From: an uncultured Oscillospiraceae bacterium
GTDB taxonomy: Bacteria > Bacillota > Clostridia > Oscillospirales > Acutalibacteraceae
DNA length: 25,732 nt
NCBI GenBank assembly: GCA_905193585.1
Contig: CAJJPG010000013.1
Span: forward strand, 1-25,732
Direction of reading: 5' to 3'
A program made the translations under genes and the position numbers. A model generated the notes under the pieces. That model did no database searches, was not told where the DNA came from, and worked only from the letters and a program-made list of their open reading frames with translations. How positions within the stretch are numbered: the first letter of the stretch is position 1; each line of letters starts with the position of its first letter. Below are positions 14,334-22,789 of the stretch, piece after piece.

Positions 14334-16021
14334 TGTCGATTTTAGTAGCTGAGGCAAAGGAACAAATAAACGGCTGCATTACAGCCGCCGCAAACGCCGC
14401 AATGGCGGACGGCTCGCTTGAAAAGGCGGAGCTTACCGAATTTTCGGTATCCGCCCCGGCGGACAGAAGCCACGGCGACTACGCCGCAAACGCCGCAATG
14501 GTGTGGGCAAGGCTTTTTAAGAGCGCGCCGCGCGCCGTTGCCGAAAAACTTTGCGCGCATATGAGCTTTGAGGGCACTTATGTAGATAGGTGCGAAATAG
14601 CGGGACCCGGGTTTATAAACTTCTTTTTATCCGATATGTTTTATGCCGATATTCTGACCGATGTTGATAAAAAGGGCGTGGATTACGGCAAGAGCGACTA
14701 CGGCAAGGGTAAAAAAATACTTGTGGAGTTTGTTTCGGCAAACCCCACCGGACCTATGCACATAGGCAACGCGCGCGGCGGCGCCTTGGGCGACTGCTTA
14801 GCCTCGGTTTTAGAGGCGGCGGGTTACTACACCGAGCGCGAGTTTTACATTAACGACGCGGGCAACCAGATAAATAAATTCGGGCTGTCGCTTGATTTAC
14901 GCTACCGTCAGCTTTTTGAAGAGGGCGTTGAAATGCCCGAGGACTCATACCACGGCGAGGATATAATAAATCACGCAAAGGCGTTTGCCGAAATACACGG
15001 CGACAGCTTTATGAAAAAATCGGAAGAAGAGCGCCGCAAAGCGTTGGTGGATTTTGCGCTGCCGAAGAATATTCAGGGGCTTAAAGACGACCTTGCGAAA
15101 TACCGTATACATTATAATACATGGTTTAAAGAGAGCAGTCTGCACGCAAACGGCGAGACCGCGCGCATTATAGAGCTGCTTAAAAACAGCGGTCACACCT
15201 ATATGTCAGAGGACGCGCTGTGGTTTAAGGCTACCGATTTCGGCTGCGATAAGGACTTTGTGCTGGTGCGCGCAAACGGCGTACCGACCTATGTTGTGCC
15301 GGATATTGCCTACCACTATAACAAGCTTGAAATAAGAAAATTCGACCGCGCCATTGATATTTTGGGCGCAGACCACCACGGCTATGTGCCGCGCCTTAAA
15401 GCCGCGCTTACCGCACTTGGGGTGGACGCTACCCGCCTTGACGCGGTACTTATGCAGATGGTGCGCTTAGTGCGCGACGGCGAGGTTATAAAGGCTTCAA
15501 AGCGCTCGGGCAAGGCGATAACCCTTGTAACGCTGCTTGACGAAGTGCCGATTGACGCGGCGCGGTTCTTCTTTAACCTGCGCGAGCCGAACAGTCACTT
15601 TGATTTTGATTTGGATTTAGCGGTAAACGAGTCAAATTCAAACCCCGTTTACTATGTGCAGTACGCCTACGCGCGCATTTGCAGCATTTTCCGCAATTTG
15701 GCGGCAGAGGGCATAACCCGCCGCGAGTGCACCGCCGAGGAGCTTAGAGCGCTTAACACCCCCGAGGAACGCGAGCTTACCCTCCATATAGCGGCGCTGA
15801 CAGATGAAATTATAACGTCGGCTAAAACCTACGACCCCGCAAGAATTACGCACTACGTTATGGAGCTTGCTACCAAATTCCATAAGTTCTACGCCGCCTG
15901 CCGCGTTAAGGGAATTGAAGAGCCGCTTATGCAGGCAAGGCTGACCCTCTGCGCGGATACAGCCACGGTTATTAAAAATGTTCTCACGCTTATGAAAATA
16001 AGCGCTCCCGAGAAAATGTAA
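14333..16021 (+). CDS. argS: Arginyl-tRNA synthetase
   Basis: This class I synthetase joins arginine to tRNA-Arg. The 562 aa are typical of the bacterial enzyme. In order it has the ArgRS-specific N-terminal tRNA-binding domain (with RSHGDYAANAAM at about 45-56), the class I HIGN signature (143-146, within PTGPMHIGNARGG), the ADHHGY motif, the KMSKS equivalent, and the C-terminal helical DALR anticodon-binding domain ending in LMKISAPEKM. The KMSKS loop reads KASKRSGKAITL (about 386-397), a degenerate form usual for this family. The start codon shares its A with the stop of the DUF1934 gene. The ribosome site (AGAGAGG about 11 nt upstream) is modest, so coupling probably matters. Confidence 0.96.
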   Translation: MSILVAEAKEQINGCITAAANAAMADGSLEKAELTEFSVSAPADRSHGDYAANAAMVWARLFKSAPRAVAEKLCAHMSFEGTYVDRCEIAGPGFINFFLSDMFYADILTDVDKKGVDYGKSDYGKGKKILVEFVSANPTGPMHIGNARGGALGDCLASVLEAAGYYTEREFYINDAGNQINKFGLSLDLRYRQLFEEGVEMPEDSYHGEDIINHAKAFAEIHGDSFMKKSEEERRKALVDFALPKNIQGLKDDLAKYRIHYNTWFKESSLHANGETARIIELLKNSGHTYMSEDALWFKATDFGCDKDFVLVRANGVPTYVVPDIAYHYNKLEIRKFDRAIDILGADHHGYVPRLKAALTALGVDATRLDAVLMQMVRLVRDGEVIKASKRSGKAITLVTLLDEVPIDAARFFFNLREPNSHFDFDLDLAVNESNSNPVYYVQYAYARICSIFRNLAAEGITRRECTAEELRALNTPEERELTLHIAALTDEIITSAKTYDPARITHYVMELATKFHKFYAACRVKGIEEPLMQARLTLCADTATVIKNVLTLMKISAPEKM

Positions 16022-16038
16022 AGAAAGGCGCTTTCAAA

Positions 16039-17481
16039 ATGAATATGACCGAAAAAAACCTTACAATGATAATGGACCTTTACGAGCTGACCATGGCGAA
16101 CGGTATTTTTACAAGTGATATGCGCGATACCGTGACGTATTTCGATATGTTCTTCCGCCGCGTGCCGGACGACGGCGGCTACGCCATTATGGCGGGGCTT
16201 GAGCAGCTTATAGAGTATATGAACAATTTAAGATTTGAAGAGGACGATATTGAGTACCTTAAAAATCTGCATTTGTTCTCGGATGAGTTTATAGATTATT
16301 TAAAGAATTTCAAATTCACCTGCGATGTCTGGGCGGTGCCCGAGGGCACGGTTATTTTCCCGCATGAGCCTATTGTTACCGTAAGAGGACCCGCAATGCA
16401 GGCGCTGATGTTAGAAACTATGCTGCTGCTTACAATAAACCACCAGTCGCTTATAGCGACCAAGGCTAACCGCATAGTAAGGGCGGCAAACGGCAGACCC
16501 GTTATGGAATTCGGCGCGCGCAGGGCGCACGGCTACGGCGCGGCTTATTACGGCGCGCGCGCGGCTATAATAGGCGGCTGCGCGGGTACATCCTGCTTAC
16601 TTACCGCAAAGGATTTCGGCGTGGCGGCATCAGGCACAATGGCGCACAGCTGGGTACAGCTTTTTGACGATGAGTACACCGCCTTTAAGACCTACGCCGA
16701 GAAATACCCCGACAGCTGCATGCTGCTGGTAGATACCTACAACGTGCTGAAATCGGGCATACCGAATGCAATAAAGGTTTTTGACGATGTTTTAAAGCCG
16801 CTCGGCAAGCGCCCGCTGGGAATAAGAATAGACAGCGGCGATATAACCTACATTACCAAAAAGGCGCGCAAAATGCTTGACGACGCGGGTTACAGCGACT
16901 GCAAAATATGTATTTCCAACTCGCTTGACGAATATTTAATACGCGATATGATATTCCAGGGCGCGCAGGTTGACAGCTACGGCGTGGGCGAGCGCCTTAT
17001 AACCGCTTCGAGCGAGGCGGTTTTCGGCGGCGTTTACAAGCTGGCGGCGGTTGAGAAAAATGGCGAGATAATTCCGAAAATAAAAATAAGCGAAAACGCG
17101 GCAAAAATAACCCTGCCGGGCGTTAAAATTCCGTGGAGACTGTACGACCGCGAGAGCGGCAAGGCGATAGCCGACGTTATAGCGCTTAATACCGAAAAAA
17201 TAGATCAGAGCGAGCCTTACGAGATATTTGACCCCGAGCACACCTGGAAACGCAAGGTAGTGACCGACTTTATTGCAAAGAAATTACAAGTAAAGATTTT
17301 TGAAAACGGCAAGCAGGTTTATGTATCGCCGTCGGTAAAGGAAATAGCGAAATACCGTGCCGAGCAGGTGGATTCTTTGTGGGATGAGGTAAAGCGCTTT
17401 GAAAATCCGCATACATATTATGTGGATTTATCGGAAGAGCTTTGGGATTTACGCCACGAGCTTTTAAATCAGCTTTCATAA
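16039..17481 (+). CDS. pncB: Nicotinate phosphoribosyltransferase
   Basis: It makes nicotinate mononucleotide from nicotinic acid and PRPP with ATP, the entry step of NAD salvage (Preiss-Handler pathway). At 480 aa it fits the long Firmicutes form. Visible motifs are DLYELTMANG at the N-terminus, FGARRAHG (158-165), SGTMAHSWVQ with His203 as the probable phosphorylated catalytic histidine, GIRIDSGD (261-268, phosphate binding) and ISNSLDEYLI. A second in-frame ATG six bases later is possible as the start, but the first is about 10 nt from AAAGG. It starts 17 nt after argS and lies in the same run of genes. No NAD-sensing riboswitch fits in that gap. Confidence 0.94.
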   Translation: MNMTEKNLTMIMDLYELTMANGIFTSDMRDTVTYFDMFFRRVPDDGGYAIMAGLEQLIEYMNNLRFEEDDIEYLKNLHLFSDEFIDYLKNFKFTCDVWAVPEGTVIFPHEPIVTVRGPAMQALMLETMLLLTINHQSLIATKANRIVRAANGRPVMEFGARRAHGYGAAYYGARAAIIGGCAGTSCLLTAKDFGVAASGTMAHSWVQLFDDEYTAFKTYAEKYPDSCMLLVDTYNVLKSGIPNAIKVFDDVLKPLGKRPLGIRIDSGDITYITKKARKMLDDAGYSDCKICISNSLDEYLIRDMIFQGAQVDSYGVGERLITASSEAVFGGVYKLAAVEKNGEIIPKIKISENAAKITLPGVKIPWRLYDRESGKAIADVIALNTEKIDQSEPYEIFDPEHTWKRKVVTDFIAKKLQVKIFENGKQVYVSPSVKEIAKYRAEQVDSLWDEVKRFENPHTYYVDLSEELWDLRHELLNQLS

Positions 17482-17507
17482 TGTGGAAAGTAAAGGAGTA
17501 AAATTAA

Positions 17508-18077
17508 ATGAAAAAGATATTCTCGTTTTTACTTGTGCTGACCGTTGCTTTCTCTTTTTCCGCCTGCGGGAAGAAAAAGGACAAAGCAGCCGAAAACAAG
17601 GTTGACCTTGAATATTACGCGGGGCTGGGTCAAATGCCCGAGTGCGATTATAAGCTGGGCGCGGATCCCGATGAAATGGTAGAAAAGCTGACCGCCGCGG
17701 AATCATCGGCAGAGGCGGCGGGTGACGAATACCCCTTTGCCGTGACCGAGGGCGAGAAGACCGTGCGGATAGATAACGGCGACTTTGTTTATTACTATGA
17801 AAAGGCAAAAAAGGATAAGGGTATATCCTACATTATAGCAACAAATAAGGGCTACGGATTTGAAAGCGGCGCTACGATACTTGAAATTAAAAACGCGCTG
17901 CCCGAGCTTGAATATACCGAAGAGGATGTAAACGATTCAAATTCCTTCTTCCTTATGGGCGCAATAGACGGCACGGTGCTTAAATATACCTTTGAAAACC
18001 GTGTTATAAGCTTCTTTTTCAGCGCAAACGAGCTTACCGCCGTTACCCTTTACGATACCGATAATTGGACCGAATAA
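17508..18077 (+). CDS. Small lipoprotein of unknown function
   Basis: This 189-aa protein has a clear lipoprotein signal: a basic start (MKKIF), a hydrophobic core, and the lipobox F-S-A-C with Cys20 as the lipid-bearing residue, followed by a charged GKKKDK linker. The mature part is acidic, lacks further membrane segments, and ends in alternating hydrophobic strands (LKYTFENRVISFFFS, LTAVTLYD), suggesting a small beta-rich domain. I do not recognise the family. AAAGGAG lies about 10 nt before the start. Gaps to pncB (26 nt) and lon (17 nt) imply co-transcription. An envelope role is inferred only from the signal. Confidence 0.85.
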   Translation: MKKIFSFLLVLTVAFSFSACGKKKDKAAENKVDLEYYAGLGQMPECDYKLGADPDEMVEKLTAAESSAEAAGDEYPFAVTEGEKTVRIDNGDFVYYYEKAKKDKGISYIIATNKGYGFESGATILEIKNALPELEYTEEDVNDSNSFFLMGAIDGTVLKYTFENRVISFFFSANELTAVTLYDTDNWTE

Positions 18078-18094
18078 TTCAAACAGGAGTTTAT

Positions 18095-20488
18095 ATGTCT
18101 TTAGCAGTTGAAAACGCAATAAAAATGCCGCTCATAGCGCTTAGGGGGCTTGTTGTATTCCCGGGAATGTTAATATCCTTTGACGTGGGTAGGCAAAAAT
18201 CCGCCGCGGCGCTTAAATACGCAATGGAGCACGACCAGCTTATTTTCGCCGTGACTCAAAAGGAAATTCACGTTGACGACCCTGCCGATAACGACGTTTA
18301 CGAGGTGGGGTGCGTTTTAAGGGTGCGCCAACTTTTAAAGCTGCCCGATAACGCCGTAAAGGTATTTGTTGAGGGGCTTTACAGAGCCGAGCATACAGGG
18401 CTTGTAAACGCGGGCGATATGCTTGTATCAAATATTGTTAAAATTGAAGATAAGCCTATTAAAAACAGACCTGTTTACATTGAAACGCTGTTGAGGCGGG
18501 TCAAAACACAATTTGAAAAATATGCCGAGGTTTATACGAATGTTGCGGGCGATATGGCAATGCATATTGCCGAAAGCACCGATATAGGCAAATTGGCTGA
18601 CTATATAGCCTCGAACGTGCCAGCACCCTATGACGATAAGCAGTATGTTTTAGAGCAGGCAGACCCCGTGCGCCGCGCGAAAATTCTTATTGAAATGCTC
18701 GATAAAGAGCGGGAAATAGGCGAAATTGACCGCCGTATAAACGAAAAAACCAAAGCGGCTATTGATGAGAACCAGAAAGACTATTACCTGCGCGAACAGA
18801 TAAAAATTATAAGCAGCGAGCTTTACGGTGATGAAACGGCGGACGAGCTTGAAGAATACCGTGAGAAAATATTCCGCCTTAAAGCGGATGACAGCGTAAA
18901 GGACGCGCTGTTTACTCAGGTAAATAAGCTTGCAAAAATGCCCGCGGGCGCGCACGAGGCTACGGTTGTGAGGGGGTATCTTGATACCTGCCTTGAGCTG
19001 CCGTGGAATAAGGAAACGGCTGCGCGCGCCGATTTAAAGCGCGCGGCAAAAATACTCGACCGCGACATTTACGGCATGAAAAAGGTCAAGGAACGCATAC
19101 TTGAAATGCTTTCGGTTTATAAATTGGCGCCCGATATAAAGGGGCAGATAATCTGCCTTGTGGGTCCGCCCGGAGTGGGTAAGACCTCAATAGGCAAGAC
19201 CATTGCCGAATGTATGGGCAGAAAATTTGCGCGCGTTTCTTTGGGCGGCGTGCATGACGAGGCGGAAATCCGCGGTCACCGCAAGACCTACATAGGCGCA
19301 ATGCCGGGTAAAATAATAAACGCGGTTAAAACCGCAGGGAGCGGAAACCCGCTTATACTGCTTGACGAGGTGGATAAGCTGGGCGGAGATTACAGGGGCG
19401 ACCCGTCCTCTGCGCTGCTGGAGGTTTTAGACCCCGAGCAAAACGGAACTTTTGTTGACCACTTTATTGAAATACCTTACGATTTAAGCCGCGCCGTTTT
19501 CATAGCCACGGCGAACACCGCAGAGACTATTCCCGCACCGCTGCTTGACCGTATGGAGGTAATTGAGCTTGCGGGCTATACGCGCGAGGAAAAGTTCAAT
19601 ATTGCGAAGCGCCACCTTGTGCCTAAGGAGACCGCGCGGCACGGGCTTACGGCGAAAACCGTTAAAATAACCGACGGCGCCATATACTCACTTATTGATT
19701 TTTACACCCGCGAGGCGGGCGTGCGGCGGCTTGAACGCAACATAGCCGCGCTTTGCAGAAAATCGGCAAAGCTTATTGCGGGCGGCGAGCAGGGCAAGGT
19801 GACCGTGGACGAAAAAACCGTGCGCGAAATGCTCGGCAGACGCCGCTATAAACCCGAGGTCATTTTGGAAAATGACGAAGTAGGCATTATAAACGGGCTT
19901 GCGTGGACATCTGTCGGCGGGGAGATAATGCAGCTTGAAATTTCCTCAATGGCGGGAACGGGCAAGCTGGAATTAACAGGCTCGTTGGGCGACGTTATGA
20001 AGGAGTCAGCCGCGGCGGCGGTAAGCTATGTGCGCGCAAACGCGGTAAAACTGGGCATTGACCCCGAATTTTACAAAAAGCTGGATATTCATATTCACGC
20101 TACCGAGGCGGCAGTACCGAAGGACGGACCCTCCGCCGGCGTTACAATGACGGTGGGGCTGGTATCCGAGCTTACCAAAACGCCCGTAAGGCGTGATGTT
20201 GCAATGACGGGCGAGGTGACTATTCGCGGCAGGGTGCTGCCCATAGGCGGGCTTAAAGAAAAGTCTATGGCGGCGTATACAGGCGGGGTGAAAACCGTTT
20301 TCATACCCAAAGAGAACATTCCCGATTTAGAGGATGTGGACGAAATGGTGAAAGCAAACGTAGAGTTTGTGCCCGTATCGTATGTTGACGAGATAATAAA
20401 CCGCGCGCTTGTAAAAAAGCCCGCAAAAAACGAAATGCCCGCGGTTTACAGCAAGGCGGAGCAGACCGCCGCAGTAATAAGCCAATAG
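18095..20488 (+). CDS. lon: ATP-dependent Lon protease
   Basis: This cytoplasmic AAA+ serine protease degrades damaged and regulatory proteins. The frame is open ten codons further upstream, but I choose the ATG at 18095 (MSLAVENAIK, 797 aa) because AGGAG lies 5 nt before it and the earlier ATG lies inside the lipoprotein gene. In order: the LON substrate-binding domain (MPLIALRGLVVFPGM), coiled helices, AAA+ with Walker A GPPGVGKT at about 356 and Walker B ILLDEVDK, and the protease domain with Ser680 in KDGPSAG and Lys723 in GGLKEK. The 43-residue spacing of this dyad equals that of E. coli Lon (S679/K722). No CIRCE element was seen. The lon-ysxC pairing is common in Firmicutes. Confidence 0.97.
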   Translation: MSLAVENAIKMPLIALRGLVVFPGMLISFDVGRQKSAAALKYAMEHDQLIFAVTQKEIHVDDPADNDVYEVGCVLRVRQLLKLPDNAVKVFVEGLYRAEHTGLVNAGDMLVSNIVKIEDKPIKNRPVYIETLLRRVKTQFEKYAEVYTNVAGDMAMHIAESTDIGKLADYIASNVPAPYDDKQYVLEQADPVRRAKILIEMLDKEREIGEIDRRINEKTKAAIDENQKDYYLREQIKIISSELYGDETADELEEYREKIFRLKADDSVKDALFTQVNKLAKMPAGAHEATVVRGYLDTCLELPWNKETAARADLKRAAKILDRDIYGMKKVKERILEMLSVYKLAPDIKGQIICLVGPPGVGKTSIGKTIAECMGRKFARVSLGGVHDEAEIRGHRKTYIGAMPGKIINAVKTAGSGNPLILLDEVDKLGGDYRGDPSSALLEVLDPEQNGTFVDHFIEIPYDLSRAVFIATANTAETIPAPLLDRMEVIELAGYTREEKFNIAKRHLVPKETARHGLTAKTVKITDGAIYSLIDFYTREAGVRRLERNIAALCRKSAKLIAGGEQGKVTVDEKTVREMLGRRRYKPEVILENDEVGIINGLAWTSVGGEIMQLEISSMAGTGKLELTGSLGDVMKESAAAAVSYVRANAVKLGIDPEFYKKLDIHIHATEAAVPKDGPSAGVTMTVGLVSELTKTPVRRDVAMTGEVTIRGRVLPIGGLKEKSMAAYTGGVKTVFIPKENIPDLEDVDEMVKANVEFVPVSYVDEIINRALVKKPAKNEMPAVYSKAEQTAAVISQ

Positions 20489-20501
20489 GGGAATATGAGG
20501 T

Positions 20502-21083
20502 ATGAATTATAACAACGCGGTTTTTGAAAAGGCGTTTGCAACGGCTAAGCAATTAGAAAGCTCTGATTTACCCGAGATATGCTTTTGCGGGCGGTCAAAC
20601 GTGGGTAAATCCTCACTTATAAACGCGGTGCTCGGCAGAAAGTCCATTGCGCGCGTGAGCTCAAAGCCGGGCAAGACCGTAACGGTGAATTTTTACCGTG
20701 TAGACGGTATGCGGCTGGTCGATCTGCCGGGCTACGGCTATGCGAAGGTGCCGTTTTCCGAGCGCGACCGCTGGTCGGAGCTTATGGAGGGCTACTTTAA
20801 TTCGGGGCGCGATATAAAAATGGCGTTTCAGCTTATAGATATGCGCCATAAGCCCACCGATTTTGATATGACAATGCTGCATTTTCTTTCCGAAATGCAG
20901 ATTCCCTATACCGTTGTGCTTACAAAATCGGATAAGCTCAATAAAGCGCAGACCGCCGAAAGGCTCTCGCTAATACACGGCGAATTGGGCGAATATGCGG
21001 AAAATGTCGAAATAATTCCTTTTTCGTCGCAAAAAAGGGAAGACGCGGAGAAATTGCGCTCGGTAATAGAGAGTTGCCTGTGA
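20502..21083 (+). CDS. ysxC: Ribosome biogenesis GTPase YsxC/EngB
   Basis: This essential TRAFAC GTPase aids assembly of the 50S ribosomal subunit. It has 193 aa, the usual length. All guanine-nucleotide motifs are present: G1 GRSNVGKSS (30-38), the switch I threonine region KPGKTVTVNFY, G3 DLPGYG (74-79), G4 TKSD (141-144) and G5 SSQ (175-177). AGGGG lies 10 nt before the ATG and overlaps the lon stop. It is the last gene of the long plus-strand run. No hairpin terminator lies between its stop and the next promoter, so transcripts may read into the asnS T-box. Confidence 0.95.
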   Translation: MNYNNAVFEKAFATAKQLESSDLPEICFCGRSNVGKSSLINAVLGRKSIARVSSKPGKTVTVNFYRVDGMRLVDLPGYGYAKVPFSERDRWSELMEGYFNSGRDIKMAFQLIDMRHKPTDFDMTMLHFLSEMQIPYTVVLTKSDKLNKAQTAERLSLIHGELGEYAENVEIIPFSSQKREDAEKLRSVIESCL

Positions 21084-21090
21084 TTTTCTG

Positions 21091-21119
21091 TTGACAATTT
21101 AAAATGTGAGTGATATAAT
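21091..21119 (+). promoter_or_regulatory. Consensus sigma-A promoter of the asnS T-box operon
   Basis: The -35 is TTGACA (21091-21096), the spacer is 17 bp and the -10 is TATAAT (21114-21119), preceded by TGA. Both boxes match consensus exactly. Such a strong promoter suits a gene controlled by premature termination rather than by initiation. Confidence 0.93.
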
Positions 21120-21125
21120 TTTTAT

Positions 21126-21373
21126 GTTAAAGGCAAGGATGGAGAGAAGTAGTGCCGTTAAAGCATACAAAGAGAGCCGGCGGGGCTGGGATGCCGGCAA
21201 TGCCGCGGTATGAATAACACTCCGGAGCCGCAAGCCGAAAGCATCAGTCAAGTAGGTGCGCCGCGCCGACGCGTTAAATCGGATTAAAAGCGACCGAATA
21301 ATCGGTAAATTAGGTGGCACCGCGGATAGCGTCTATTCGTCCTGATAATATTAGGATGAATAGACGCTATTTT
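21126..21373 (+). ncRNA. T-box leader sensing tRNA-Asn
   Basis: The leader reads the charging state of tRNA-Asn and lets transcription continue when it is uncharged. Stem I contains AGAGAG with an apical GCCGGC/GCCGGC stem (21176-21198). A specifier loop follows, with TGAAT, then AAC (21216-21218, an Asn codon), then a purine. The conserved T-box AGGTGGCACCGCGG is at 21312-21325. Its bulge bases TGGC (21315-21318) would pair with a GCCA tRNA end, matching the G73 discriminator of tRNA-Asn. CGTCCT (21338-21343) offers the AGG partner for the antiterminator. The gene downstream is asnS, in agreement with both reads. Confidence 0.95.
21326..21373 (+). terminator. Conditional terminator of the asnS T-box
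   Basis: An 18-bp stem (21326-21343 with 21353-21370, one G-T pair, 9-nt loop) directly follows the T-box sequence. Its 5' arm shares bases with the antiterminator. The T-run after the stem is short (only TTT, then CAG), so basal readthrough may be high. Confidence 0.9.
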
Positions 21374-21394
21374 CAGTTAAAAGGGGACGAAAAA

Positions 21395-22771
21395 ATGAAA
21401 CATACTGACATTTCGGAAATTTTTAAAAACAGCAGTCTGCTTGAAACGCAGGTTACGGTATGCGGCTGGGTGCGAACCTCGCGCGATTCTAAGAGTATGG
21501 CGTTTATAGAGCTTAACGACGGCACAACGCTGAAACATTTACAGATAGTTATAAACAAAGCCGGTTTTGATGATATTTCGGATTATATGAAGCTCGGAAC
21601 GGCGCTTAAAGTAACGGGTAAAGCGGTAAAATCCGCAGTTGCGGCGGATTCGGTGGAGATAAACGCCGAAAGCATTGCCGTTTTGGGCGAGTGCCCGCCC
21701 GATTACCCGCTGCAAAAAAAGCGCCACACGCTTGAATATCTCCGTACAATACCGCACCTGCGCGTGAGAACGAACACGTTCAACGCCGTTTTCAGGGTGC
21801 GCTCGGTGGTTTCCGCCTGTATTCACGAGTTTTTCCAAAGCCGCGGCTTTGTGTATGTGCATACCCCGCTTATCACCGCGAGTGACTGCGAGGGCGCGGG
21901 CGAAATGTTCAAGGTCACCACAATAGGCTACAGCAACGATTATAAATCGGAAGAGGAATATTACGCCGATGATTTCTTCGGCAGGCGCGCGTCTTTGAGC
22001 GTTTCGGGTCAGTTAGAGGGCGAGGTTGCCGCAATGGCGCTCGGTAAAATTTACACCTTCGGCCCGTCCTTCCGTGCCGAAAAGAGCAATACCCCGCGCC
22101 ACGTGGCTGAGTTCTGGCACGTTGAGCCCGAGGTTGCCTTTGCAGAGCTGCCCGATATTATAGAAATTGCCGAGGCGCTTATAAAGCACATAATTAAAAC
22201 CGTGCTTGAAAAATGCCCCGAGGAGCTTAAATTCTTTGATAAGCATTTTGAAAACGGGCTTGTTGAAAAGCTCACCGCCGTGGCAAACCACGATTTTGCA
22301 ATTATGACCTACACCGAGGCTATAGAAAAGCTTAAGGCGTCGGGCAAGGAATTTAAGTACCCCGTGGAATGGGGCTTGGACCTTATGACCGAGCACGAGC
22401 GCTATATTTCCGAAGAGGTTTGCAAAAAGCCGGTATTTTTAACCGATTACCCCAAGGATATTAAATCTTTCTATATGAAGCAAAACCCCGACGGCAAAAC
22501 CGTTGCCGCCACCGACCTTTTGGTTCCGGGCGTGGGCGAAATTATCGGGTGCAGCGAGAGAGAGGCTGACCTTGATAAGCTGCTTGCCGCTATGAAGGAG
22601 CGCAATATGTCGCTTGACGATTACGAGCATTATATAGCCCTGCGCCGTTTCGGCTCTGTTCCGCACAGCGGCTTCGGGCTTGGGCTTGAGCGCATTATTA
22701 TGTATGTTACGGGCGTTCAGAACATTCGTGACGTTATTCTTTACCCGCGCACCGTCGGCAGCATTTCGTAA
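21395..22771 (+). CDS. asnS: Asparaginyl-tRNA synthetase
   Basis: This class IIb synthetase charges tRNA-Asn with asparagine. The frame is open into the T-box terminator, but the real start is the ATG at 21395 (MKHTDISEIF, 459 aa) with AAGGGG 8 nt upstream. It has an N-terminal OB-fold anticodon domain (VTVCGWVRTSRDSKSMAFIELNDG), the IPHLRVRTNTF linker, motif 2 with FRAEKSNTPRH near 226, the AEFWHVEPE block, and motif 3 GFGLGLERI near 426. These blocks are AsnRS-type rather than AspRS-type, and the Asn specifier in the leader agrees. Having AsnS means the cell can charge Asn directly rather than only by transamidation. Confidence 0.96.
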   Translation: MKHTDISEIFKNSSLLETQVTVCGWVRTSRDSKSMAFIELNDGTTLKHLQIVINKAGFDDISDYMKLGTALKVTGKAVKSAVAADSVEINAESIAVLGECPPDYPLQKKRHTLEYLRTIPHLRVRTNTFNAVFRVRSVVSACIHEFFQSRGFVYVHTPLITASDCEGAGEMFKVTTIGYSNDYKSEEEYYADDFFGRRASLSVSGQLEGEVAAMALGKIYTFGPSFRAEKSNTPRHVAEFWHVEPEVAFAELPDIIEIAEALIKHIIKTVLEKCPEELKFFDKHFENGLVEKLTAVANHDFAIMTYTEAIEKLKASGKEFKYPVEWGLDLMTEHERYISEEVCKKPVFLTDYPKDIKSFYMKQNPDGKTVAATDLLVPGVGEIIGCSEREADLDKLLAAMKERNMSLDDYEHYIALRRFGSVPHSGFGLGLERIIMYVTGVQNIRDVILYPRTVGSIS

Positions 22772-22789
22772 TTAAAGGGGGATAAATGT

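Noticed and set aside
18065..18094. Upstream ATG of lon within the lipoprotein gene
   Set aside because: It has no ribosome site, and AGGAG is placed correctly only for the ATG at 18095.
21314..21394. Upstream extension of asnS starting inside the T-box
   Set aside because: This frame would cover the T-box sequence and the terminator stem. The ATG at 21395 has a proper ribosome site and matches AsnRS N-termini.
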